Source: Ampullaceana balthica (taxonomy: Eukaryota > Mollusca > Gastropoda > Lymnaeidae). From it: DNA of 64,000 nt. This document shows positions 22,201 to 31,300 of this stretch, piece after piece; within the stretch, counting starts at the first letter, position 1; every line of letters starts with the position of its first letter. The notes under the pieces were generated by a model. It had not been told where the DNA came from and searched no databases. It was given only the letters and a program-made list of their open reading frames with translations. The stretch is from positions 342,001 through 406,000 of the forward strand of contig CALYLW010000182.1 of NCBI GenBank assembly GCA_944989445.1, in the 5' to 3' direction. A program made the position numbers and the translations under genes.

Positions 22201-22213
22201 TGTTTTTTTGCAG

Positions 22214-22262
22214 ATGCAAAACAAACAGGTTACACATAGTGTGGAAGATGAAACATTTGAAG
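22214..22262 (+). CDS. Tail gene exon A
   Basis: A 49-nt exon lies between a strong acceptor ('gttgtttttttgcag') and the donor GTAAAA. It is read from its first base (phase 0) as '[16 protein letters not shown]' plus one base (phase 1). The other two frames either stop inside it or lead into a stop in the next exon, so phase is well constrained. The Met at the exon start may be internal. The acidic stretch around 'EDETFE' resembles cytoplasmic tail sequence. It joins in phase to the exon at 22,523. No family is recognised. Confidence 0.6.
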
Positions 22263-22522
22263 GTAAAAATATTTTATATTTCATTGCATTGAATGCATTT
22301 TAATTATTTTTTGTTCCCATTTGCATTTCTTTTGTTTGTTTGTTGTTCATATACATATTTAAAAAAACAAAAAAATAAATTTTTTTATGTATAACTTTTA
22401 AGTTCCTCATCACTTAATTTTTTCGCAGTTACAAATTTGGTTCATCAAAACGTATTATACTATTCACTTCATTTCTGCGTATGTTGAGTTATCCCTTATT
22501 ATGTTCAATTCCGGTATTTCAG

Positions 22523-22618
22523 TAAATGACACATATACAGATGAAAGTAAAAACTTACTTACATCGTGTACTGAAGAAAGCAAGGATCAACCAAATAAAG
22601 AAGCGTTTCAAGTACGAG
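22523..22618 (+). CDS. Tail gene exon B
   Basis: A 96-nt exon has a pyrimidine-rich acceptor ('ttccggtatttcag') and donor GTAATA. It enters and leaves in phase 1, giving about 32 residues with 'VNDTYTDESKN' and 'CTEESKDQPNKE', acidic and polar with one tyrosine. The downstream intron of about 7.9 kb contains the hAT element 23,690-28,501, a SINE and LINE remnants. It joins in phase to the exon at 30,479, although unrecognised exons in the large intron cannot be excluded. Confidence 0.6.
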
Positions 22619-23681
22619 GTAATATCTTAATTTTATTCAAGCTTATTGGCTTAAATTAAAGATGTAATTGATTAAATATCGCATTTTTTACTCAAGTTAA
22701 AAAACTTTTTTTTTAAAAATGAGAAGTTGTGACGATTTAAAACAGGGTATGTAATTTTGCAAAATATTGTTCACAAACACGCAGATTATCTTGTATTTTT
22801 TAAAGAATTGTTCTTCTTATAAATATATATATAATTATAATTTAAGAATTTTATTTTCGTTTTATAAAAGAAGTAATATAAGCACACTTATTATATATTT
22901 TATATAAAGGCAAATCTTTGTTTTTTTCTTTTATTAGGGCACAAAAACTTTTTAAAAAAATAATTTTAAAAGCTGCAAAATATTGATAGGCACTTAATAT
23001 GAGGGGCCATCGCAAACGCAAACAATCTGATCGAATATAAACCAGAACAATTTTTGTAAAATACTAGCAGGGAAATGCAAACTTTCGGCGGTCCCTTCCT
23101 CGACTGACACGTTCTGACATAATGTACTTGGGTGAACTTTGCACTCTAATGACCTGGCTAAATGTACAACTGGCAAGCCACATCAAGCAGGCATCAGGAT
23201 AAAGATACGTTTCCATAAGTATTGGAACTGACACGTCAAATCCTTAATCAGCAATGGGCATTTGTTCAACAGTTGTGCAACTGTCTTCGTCAGGTCAGAG
23301 CGGAACTCCGTAATGTGTCAATTGTGCAGAATTGTCGCATTTTGAAGCCTGATAAGGTTCGTTATGACACAACTATGGCTGTTAGCGATCAATTTAAATT
23401 AAATGGTTAAGTTTTGAAAAATTAACGAGTAATTAATAGTTATTTTCGATTAAAGCCAAAAATTGAAATTGTTGGTGTCATAATAGCATTTATTCAACGT
23501 AATTGTCGAAAATCGAAATAACATTGGACTATCTTCTTTATGTGACATTTTTAATCACCAATTCAAACAGACAAGTATGTTGACATTATTTGGCTCAAGT
23601 CTTACGCGGGTCTTATTGACAATATTACCAGCTGAGCTAAACAATCATTCAAAAGGATTGTCTAAGTGGAAGTTTATGTAA
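22619..23681. other. Intronic stretch, small repeat remnants
   Basis: No exon is supported. The segment 22,980-23,420 is less AT-rich and holds a 62-codon frame without recognisable domain or splice context, possibly an old transposon scrap. At about 23,420-23,530 the 'ttttcgattaaagccaaaaa' block matches the MITE at 61,440, so a decayed copy of that family is here. Confidence 0.45.
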
Positions 23682-24057
23682 CTGTAGTGCAGGGGTAGGC
23701 GAAAAGGGGTAAATTGCCCCATTTGGGGTAAAAGAGGAATTTTTGTTTGAAATGCAGACTCAATGTGGGAATATAAAATCCGCTTGTTATATTTAAAAGC
23801 AGTTTTGTCTACTATACGCTTGGAATACACTCCCCCTATTTAATTGGTTCCTTCAACAAAATGCATTTTTTAAAATCGATATATAGGTACATTTCTTATC
23901 TACGTACTATTCAAAGACATCAAACTCCTCTCCACTTTCATTTACATGGACATAATTCACAATAGACTTAATCTTTATGACTTAACTGAGTTCAACATCC
24001 TCTCTGTGACATTTAAAATTATTTTTAATTGAGCTACGTGCTTATGCCTTTTAATAT

Positions 24058-24801
24058 TGTGGAGAAACCGTGGTCCTCGTGTGACTAACTTCTCTGTCAC
24101 TCAATTCTTTTTTAAGTACTAGTCACACTTGTCTTCTCATATTCAAACATCAAACTACAAGACTGCACGAACACTTATTATTACTTTATTTATTCACTTA
24201 TTGACTCCAACATGCACTGTAAGCTAACTTCAATTAAGTAAGACAAACTGTCATAAATCCAATCTACTATCTACTATCCGACTGTCCCTAAAGGTGAGTC
24301 ACCTGGAGTCTGCCCCATGTTCTCCAAGAATGGATCCTCCTTGTTCTCACGCAAGCGTGAACTCTGTTACCCCGCAGACTCCACCCCTAAAATTCATTCC
24401 GTGTTCGGTACGTCTATTTCTAATTTGTCAGTTATATGGAACCAACCCTAGATTAAGACGGGGGTGGGGCTGATTTGACATAACTGTCTCTGGTCTCTTG
24501 ATCTCAGAACCATTCTCTTGTCAGCTGCTTCGACCCGTGTCCAGTTGTCGGCGTCCATTCATCTACCCAGTTATGGCCCAAGGCATTTCACAACTTGGTC
24601 TACTGACTACCTGGACTAAGCTACTGCGTGCGCATTTCTTCACACCAGAACTACAGTTTTAACGCCTCTGTCCCCTGACAGTCCTTGATCCCATACCTAA
24701 CAGCCCGCGCTCAGCTCCTGGTTGTCTACTCCCACACATTAAAGACCATCCGCGCTCGTGGCGGTCAGTCTTTGAATGCAAATTAACCTAAATTCTCCAC
24801 A
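24058..24801. mobile_element. Solo LTR, ~744 bp
   Basis: The segment begins TGTGGAGAA and ends TTCTCCACA, the TG...CA inverted ends of an LTR, and is flanked on both sides by 'atat' (24,054-24,057 and 24,802-24,805). It is clearly richer in G+C and pyrimidines than its surroundings. No internal retroelement coding adjoins it, so it is read as a solo LTR left after recombination. The alternative is a TIR-ended non-autonomous DNA element. The 4-bp duplication is weak evidence because the flank is AT-rich and palindromic. Confidence 0.55.
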
Positions 24802-24992
24802 ATATTAAACCAATTTAATAATATACTATTTCATTAAATGTGCAAATTAAGTGGTACTTTCTTTTAATACAAAGATCTTTTGTTTGAAACAAACCGGATA
24901 TGTTGTTTTGTGCTTCTCTCGAATTGTAATGCCAAGGAATTTATATATTCAATAAGTTTAATACATATTTTTTAAATTTTTTTTATTTAATA

Positions 24993-27540
24993 CTAGAAAA
25001 ATACCCGCACTTTGTAGCGGGAGTGTGCTGACCCTTTATCCAAGTATTAGTTGTTGGTTATTACAATTTTTATTTGCCAAGTTAAATTTCAGATTCATCT
25101 ATTTAGTTAAATTCTTATGAGAAACAGAGATATGCCATTTACCGCGTGAGTTGTTTTCACTTAATGTAGTGCCTTTTAACATAACCTTACTATTTAAAAG
25201 ATATGATTTATTAAATAATGATTCTTGCCGACCATAATAACTAAATTTACAATTTCATTCCCACTTGTACAAAATTAACATAACTGATAGGTTTTCCGAA
25301 AGAGCTCTACCACCCTCGTCACTCAAAAATTTAATATATAATTACGAAACTGCATCGTATCACAATTGTAAGCTATATAATATCTGTAACCAAGTCTATG
25401 AGATAAATAGCATGTGGCACTATCCCTTTAAAAGACAAAAGCTAAGTGACTCATAGCGCAAATAAACAAAATTATAAATGTACTTTCTAAAGTATTTTTT
25501 TTTAAACCGGTCGTATTAAAATGATATAAAAAATGTGCACACCATATTTAAAAAATATAGAAAGCTGGCCGCATAAAATAAAGTCTTGTTATAAAGTAAA
25601 TGTACTGGACCAAAATAACTCCTCCTTTTGACGTATTCATAATTGTGTTAACAGGGAAATAATATTTAACACTTTTTATGTCTCTATATTTTACGATTTA
25701 TATTTACGGTTTATAAGCAATGTTTATAACTTCAAAAAGGAATGGGTTTTTTTTTGTTCCCTATTTCGGATAAGGCATCATATTTTGTAAATTATATTCA
25801 ATGCACACACACACACCAGATTTTATATCTGAAAAATAAAAAAAAATGAAAAAAAAAGAGATTCAACCGTCTGTTTTAAGTGCATCTTAAAAATGATAAA
25901 AAGGCAATTTTAGAAATGGCCTATGCTATTCTGAATACAAAGGATTGAACATAAAAACATATCCAATTCCCAATTCATATTAATTAAGCGTTTTCAGGAT
26001 CACTTCATTGAATTTAGTCAAGTTTTGTTAATACGTTCGGTAGCGAAAGTTTATATTGTATAGTGTATATAATGCTTAAGTAAACTGTTTTAAAGTGTAA
26101 GTTTAATTGACATAGGCCATCACTTTCAACATAAAATAAACTCGCTACATCTATGGATTTTAATTAAATGTCGAGTTATGAATTAGATTTTTAAAAATCC
26201 CAATTTTATTCATTGCATTTAAAATATTAATACAATGCATGGTGAAAATAATTGAAATAAAATAATTTAAACGCATATGTAATATATAAAGCTCAGTTGA
26301 TATTTTTATGTTTGTTTGTTTGTATCCATTAAAAAAGGCCACTGCTTTGTTGACATTTTTCCAAAAGATCTCTGCCATTGTCGTCACTAAAATAGCTCTT
26401 ATATATTTACGACACTGCATCGTAACACAATTATAATTAATAAAATATTTGCAACAGCGTCTATGAGATAAAGATAATAAAGATAAATAAAGAAATTAGG
26501 CTATATTCCTAATTTTAAAAAAAACAAACAAAACAAATCAATTTTATGTTAAAAACACATGTGAAACCATGACAATAATTGATTTTAAAAATAGCCTATG
26601 TTAATCCATCATCAAAGGAATGAACATAACATATTCAATTCGCAATACAAAATAATTAAGCGTTTTCAGGATCACTTTATTTAGTTTAATCTACTTATGT
26701 TAATAGGTCCGTTAGCCTAAGTTTAAATAGTATAAGTGTATAGGTTATGTAAAAACAATAGCTTATGTAAAAGACAAACAAAATATAAATGTTATATTAA
26801 AAGGACACAGATAAATTGCGTACACGAAAATGTGCGCACAGTAATCGGATGATAAATGATTTTAGAACGCGCACCGCTTAAAATGAAGCCTTGAAAAAAA
26901 TACTGACACAATTATTACATAAATAGGTTTTTATTAAATGTCGAGTTATGGAACAGAAAATAATTAAAACAAATTCGCAATTAAATTTAAACGTGTAAAC
27001 AATTAAATCTAATGCATCATGTGGCAGTTGTAATTAAATATTTTTACGTGTGTCTATCTAATATATAGAAAGTAACAGTAAAGAAAATGACAATTATTTG
27101 TACTACACAGCTCAAATTATGAAACTTACACGAAAATTTGCGTACCGTAATTAGACATTATAATATTTTTATAATATTTTTTGAATGCGCACGCTGAAAA
27201 TAAAGTATTGGGGAAAAAAAACGTCACCAAAAGTAACTCGCTTTGAACGGCATTTGAACGTCCGCGTAAATTTGTTCAATACATAAATGAGGTTAAATTT
27301 TTTATTCTTTGTCTCTGCATTTTCTGATTATTTAATTTACGGCATTCGGGAAAAAGGGACAATTACAAAAACTAACTTAAAACCACCTTCAGGGTAAAAG
27401 GAACCGTCCTGCCAAATTTGGTCCGCGTCCGTCATTTGGTTTTTCCGTGATTGTCTAACAGAAGGTCGAAAAGTGAAACATACAAACATACAAACATACA
27501 AAGATACAAACACCAACTGAGCTTTATATATTAAATATGA
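24993..27540 (+). repeat. Internally repetitive interspersed element
   Basis: The 5' start 'actagaaaaatacccgc' with 'tttgtagcggg' is a variant of the start at 21,164. Internal blocks recur about 0.7-1.1 kb apart: 'cgaaactgcatcgtatcacaatt' near 25,345 and a variant near 26,410; 'aagcgttttcaggatcact' near 25,987 and 26,654; 'tgtcgagttatg' near 26,167 and 26,939. The 3' part has 'ccaaatttggtccgcgtccgtcatttgg' and then repeated 'acatacaa' (about 27,478-27,510). No protein domain is seen. It sits between the solo LTR and the transposase remnant of the surrounding hAT element. Confidence 0.55.
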
Positions 27541-27544
27541 ATAC

Positions 27545-28065
27545 TGCATTGTGTTTTTTGGTGGAGCTCCTGCTTTGTTGGGTCGTTTACGTGGCTTTCT
27601 GGCTTTTGCAAGAGAGATGAATCCCATCATACTCTGCTTTAAAATATTTGGAACTTGAACTGCATGCCTACAAGGATGATATTATCCAGATTTTAATGTT
27701 CATCAAAGAAAATGCAACTGTTTTGTTATTTATTTTAAGATTGTGAGGTTTATTATATAGATCTACTTTATCTCGCCGAGGTACAGTGGTTTTTACGTGG
27801 CTGGACAGAGAGTGGGCTCTGAAAGCAGAGCTTCTAACATTTATTGCTGGTTAGAAAATATGCTCTAGCAGATAAGTTTACAAACTATTGTTGGGTGGCA
27901 CATCTCGCATACGTAGCTGATATTTTTGAGCACGTGAATGCGTTGAACAAAGAATTGCATGGAAAAATATGAATGTAATTTCAGCCAGTGCAAGGATTGT
28001 AGCATTTGCAAACAAAGCAGATCTGACACATTTATGAATGTCAAATTTTGCAAAGGGTTTTAACA
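27545..28065 (+). pseudogene. hAT transposase fragment (ZBED5/FAM200-like)
   Basis: In one frame from about 27,551 is 'GGAPALLGRLRGFLAFA', the hAT catalytic 'TDGAPAM-G' block with the Asp replaced by Gly. After a gap and frameshifts, 'EVQWFLRG' (near 27,780) and 'ADKFTN..WVAHLAYVADIF' then 'NALNKELHGK' (27,870-27,966) match the insertion-domain region of hAT transposases related to ZBED5/FAM200. Internal stops follow. It is non-functional: the second catalytic Asp is lost and the frame is broken. The plus strand agrees with the TIR-defined element around it. Confidence 0.8.
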
Positions 28066-28675
28066 TTGCACATGAGGAGGGCTTACAATAGTTTAAGTTA
28101 GTTAAAGTAAATGTGTGCTTATCGCAATATGTCCTATTTTATCATTATATCTAGAAAAGTCAGGGCCGTTAGGCCTATAACCGTTATAACTATTATATTG
28201 GAATTTAAACGTTCATAGTTGTTTCAAATAAATCCCCCTTAAAAAACGGATCCGCAGTGTCATTTGGATTTGAAAAATCTATGCTTAATTCTTTTGAGAT
28301 TAATTTTTAGAAACTAGTCAGGCTTCTAAAACTCATAATATCAGTTTTCGGCTGGGGCATGGCCCCAGATCCGTTGGGGAGGGGCTTACAACGCTCCCCA
28401 AAACCACGAGTCGTATCGACAGGACCTCACGCCTTGGGGGATAACGTCAACATAAAATTTTATATTTTGGGGTAATGGAAAAAAATGTTCGCCGACTCCT
28501 GCTGTAGTGGATGTTTGCTTTGCAGGTTATAAGTAAGCAAAATGTTAGAACAATTGTAGTCAAAAGATTTCTCACAATGGATACCTTTATAAACATTTTG
28601 AAAATTAACGTAAGACAATATTTTAAAACCAAAATGTTCGTGCAATCGTCCGTTTGTAAGTGATGGGTTAAAAAT

Positions 28676-28676
<1 letters not shown>

Positions 28677-28728
<52 letters not shown>

Positions 28729-28920
28729 CCCTTTTCAGACCATGACGGCCCATGGGGCAAGTGAAGTTCACAAGTTTCATTGAGCCACCAATAACTAGCA
28801 AGGATTTTTGTGGCTAGCACAATGCCCCGTGGGTCTTGCCAGCACCGATGCTGGAACCCATGACTCTCTCTAGCCTCAGTGACAGTCCAGCGGGCTACCG
28901 CTAGATCATTGCACCCCACG
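28677..28920 (-). mobile_element. tRNA-derived SINE with (TAA)n tail
   Basis: Read on the minus strand from 28,920 there is a box A-like 'ctagcggtagcccgctgg', a box B-like 'gggttccagcatc', then a body containing 'gggcattgtgctagccac' and 'gaaacttgtgaac', ending 'tcatggtctgaaaagggg' before a (TTA)n tail of about 48 bp. The split promoter and tail define a pol III SINE. The body matches the 5'-truncated copy at 43,450-43,598, showing a mobile family. Confidence 0.85.
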
Positions 28921-28981
28921 AAATTTGTTTAAATATTTTAATGACTAATCGATGAATTAATCGTTACGTTTTGCAGCCCTG
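28921..28981. mobile_element. MITE right-end remnant
   Basis: The stretch 'gactaatcgatgaattaatcg' followed by 'ttttgcagccctg' matches the right terminus of the MITE family best preserved at 61,440-62,378. The left part is missing. Confidence 0.6.
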
Positions 28982-29850
28982 GACACAACATCCTCAATGT
29001 AACGGCCTGGCACATACCGCTTGGTATAGCCCCTCGGGATATTATGTATTTAAATACCCCGCTATGATCTTACGAATAAACTTGACCGTGTTCCCTATTT
29101 GAAGTATAATCAGGTTCCTGATCGCCTATAAGTAGTTCGTAGTTAAACAAAATACCATCTACCTTAAACACTCTTACTTTGAGATGACCTGTATTGCTAT
29201 AGTATGTTACTTCTAGTAATTCCATCGTTGAAGTGTTCCGGACGGCCTTGGAAAAACCTCGACATCGTCAGTCGCACTTTCATTGGTATAGTGAGCAACC
29301 AGTTTTTTGGAACATCTTTTCATGCAAAAGCGTTTCTTGGAAGAGTGCTATGTCCACTTCCTGATCATGAAATATCTTGGTTACTTCGTGCACCCTTTGC
29401 CTAATAAGCTAAATGCTTTCAATTATAAAATAACCAAGATTTTTTAAAGGTGATCACTTTGATCCATGGAAGGTAGCTCGTCAAGTTACCTCTAGAGCTA
29501 AGCTAGTTGCTCGTCATCTTGCCAACAGAAGGGTTTCTTAAGTACATGATCGACGTAAAACCATTCATCTACAGGGGATTAGACGGTCCATACCAGGACA
29601 TTGGAAAATAGTATCTGAAAACATGACCCATGAGCAGAGAGAATACGCAGAAATATTCCTAAAATTGAGGACGTTGCATTTGCACTTCGCCCCTTACCTA
29701 GATGGTCTTCCAACCTTTTGCTAAGATTCAGCCATTCTTTTTGGTTATCCATGAGGGTTATGTGTGCTTTTGTTTTCGTCATGTACATTTAGAATACCGT
29801 TTGTTTTGGTCTTGGACAGGTCCATGCCATTCTCGTCTTCTGAGCCACGT
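28982..29850 (-). pseudogene. Decayed non-LTR endonuclease remnant
   Basis: The minus strand at about 29,240-29,400 reads 'VTKIFHDQEVDIALFQETL' then 'GCSLYQ' and, past two stops, 'CRGFSKAVRNT', the pattern of the N-terminal part of an AP-type endonuclease of a non-LTR retrotransposon (QET motif, then the glycine/arginine-rich strand). Translation continues to about 29,080 with 'HLKVRVFKVDGILF'. The segment 29,440-29,790 is open in places on both strands and may be the upstream part of the same element; it is not recognised. It differs from the LINE at 31.3 kb. Confidence 0.55.
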
Positions 29851-30279
29851 AGAGGCAAAAACATTTCTCAAGCCACCTTACCTGATAAAAATTGTTATTT
29901 ATATGAGAAAATCAAAATAATGATCATTTGATGTTAGGTATGAACCATATAAGCATTAATACCTTAAACAAAAACTTGTTTAAAAATAAATATTAATAAA
30001 ACAACAACAAACAAATAAACTACCAATAAAAACATTCTTTATAATGTTATTAAACAGGCAAAAAAACTTAATTTGTCAGCTCACATCCTTCGTTCTTGCT
30101 CTGATTTTGCCAGATCTAAAAATAAATAAATATAAATGATTTATATTTTACTTTTAAAAAAACTTTTAAGCATGATTACAAAGAAGAAGCAGATAACAGA
30201 GTACATTTCAAAATTTAATAGAAGTTTGAAGCTAAGTAAATGCTAAGATATATTTAAAAAATATAATTTTAAAATTATT

Positions 30280-30312
<33 letters not shown>

Positions 30313-30478
30313 TACTTTTTAAAAAAATGGTATGGGAAAAAAAATTTTCATTATTTTTGTTACGTTTATTTTTAAATGATTCAAAATGGAACAGATAAAT
30401 AAATATTATATTCTTACTTTAAGAGCAAAAAGAAATAATTTACTCTGATATTGTCAAATATGTATGCTACATTTACAG
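29851..30478. other. Intronic AT-rich stretch
   Basis: Nothing coding is seen. A (TA)n microsatellite lies at 30,283-30,311. The last 30 bases form the acceptor region of the exon at 30,479. Confidence 0.6.
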
Positions 30479-30547
30479 ATCGGAAATACAGCACAACATC
30501 TACAGTCGCTAATTTGAAAGACGATGATGAACCTTATCAAGAAAATG
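30479..30547 (+). CDS. Tail gene exon C
   Basis: A 69-nt exon lies between 'tgctacatttacag' and donor GTAAAT, phase 1 in and out. It adds 23 residues including 'RKYSTTSTVANL' and 'DDDEPYQEN'. The acidic patch before Tyr resembles phosphotyrosine sites of receptor tails, although no named motif is complete. The other two frames stop within the exon, so the phase call is firm if the exon is real. It joins in phase to exon D. Confidence 0.6.
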
Positions 30548-30986
30548 GTAAATTTTAAATTAATACCTAAACACAGGCTTAATTATTTTTTTAAATTCCA
30601 GAAACAAATCAGTATTAATTAATATCTATCTTAAAAATGTACTAATGTTGCTTGAAAGGGCTTTTAATGAAATATACCTCTTTTTATCCCTGTTAATTCT
30701 TACTGTAATCCAAAATGGAAACAAACTTATTTTATGCAAAGGAAAACCAAAAACACACACGCACACATACTTTTTTAAATTTAAACTTGATTTTACTACA
30801 GGAATTGGCTTAAATAAATATCAATTATTTTACATTGAGCTTTTAAAGATTTCTTAAAACAATGTACCAACATATTTCTTATTAAATTTATTTAAAATTA
30901 GAAATTATTTATTCATGATTTAGTTAGTTAACACAGAGCATATATTTAAAAATTTACTTGTATTTTCCACAAATATTATCCTCCAG

Positions 30987-31120
30987 GAGATATCGGGATA
31001 TTGAATAGCAAAAGCAGATTCTTAGATTTTGAAATAGAATACGACTCTTGTAATAATCAAGCGGATCATAACAATTTCATAGATTTTGATGTGCAGCATT
31101 TACCAGATGGATTTCAATAA
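30987..31120 (+). CDS. Tail gene terminal exon D
   Basis: An exon of 134 nt follows acceptor 'attatcctccag' and, entered in phase 1, reads 44 further residues ('GDIGILNSKSRFLDFEIEYD' at the start, 'NNFIDFDVQHLPDGFQ' at the end) to TAA at 31,118. It is acidic with one Tyr ('EIEYD'). An 'ttaataaaa' lies 15 bp beyond the stop. A diverged copy of this exon and its 3' flank is at 57,012-57,465, independent evidence that the segment is a real gene end. The four exons together give about 116 residues, apparently a C-terminal tail; the N-terminal domains were not identified. Confidence 0.65.
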
Positions 31121-31300
31121 ACAAAATTCACGAATTTAATAAAAGTGATTGCTGACCTGACTGTTCTCCTGACAGTTTATGTAGGTAGTGATTGGGGCTG
31201 TAGACACCAAATTAAAATAGGAAACGGATTAGTGGGACGCATGTTTTTGTATAAAAATGAATTTTGTTCTTGCAGAAATTGTCTCTTATCTTATCTGTTT
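31121..31300 (+). other. Conserved 3' flank of tail gene, part 1
   Basis: 'gac.t.actgttctc.tgacagtt' and 'ggaaacgg.tt.gtgggac' recur at 57,198-57,280. The frame 'DLTVLLTV' is open in both copies, but it follows a stop, so it is more likely 3' UTR than coding. The flank is interrupted by the LINE at about 31,290-34,598 and resumes at about 34,600. Confidence 0.55.

Larger units (their letters stand above)
23690..28501 (+). mobile_element. hAT element in intron, 8-bp target duplication
   Basis: The left end CAGGGGTAGGCGAA and right end (inverted) CAGGAGTCGGCGAA are imperfect TIRs of the CAGGGGTCGGCAAAC type known from hAT elements. They are flanked by identical 8-bp duplications 'ctgtagtg' at 23,682-23,689 and 28,502-28,509, the size diagnostic of hAT. 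The only transposase coding left is at 27,545-28,065. The interior has been overtaken by a solo LTR (24,058-24,801) and an internally repetitive element (about 24,993-27,540). The element is therefore old and inactive, and was a landing site for later insertions inside the host intron. Confidence 0.85.

Noticed and set aside
22060..22284. Long Tyr/Ile-rich reading frames over TA tracts (also 40,140, 43,731, 59,345)
   Set aside because: They are translations of (TA)n microsatellites with no start context, domain or splice evidence.
23222..23410. 62-codon frame as a host gene
   Set aside because: No splice sites, no domain, and it adjoins a MITE remnant; more likely old transposon sequence.
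28668..28919. Leu-rich frame ending in a poly-Leu run
   Set aside because: It is the SINE plus its (TTA)n tail read as codons.
28720..28920. A functional tRNA gene
   Set aside because: Box A and box B are present but no cloverleaf could be formed, and the body and tail identify a SINE.
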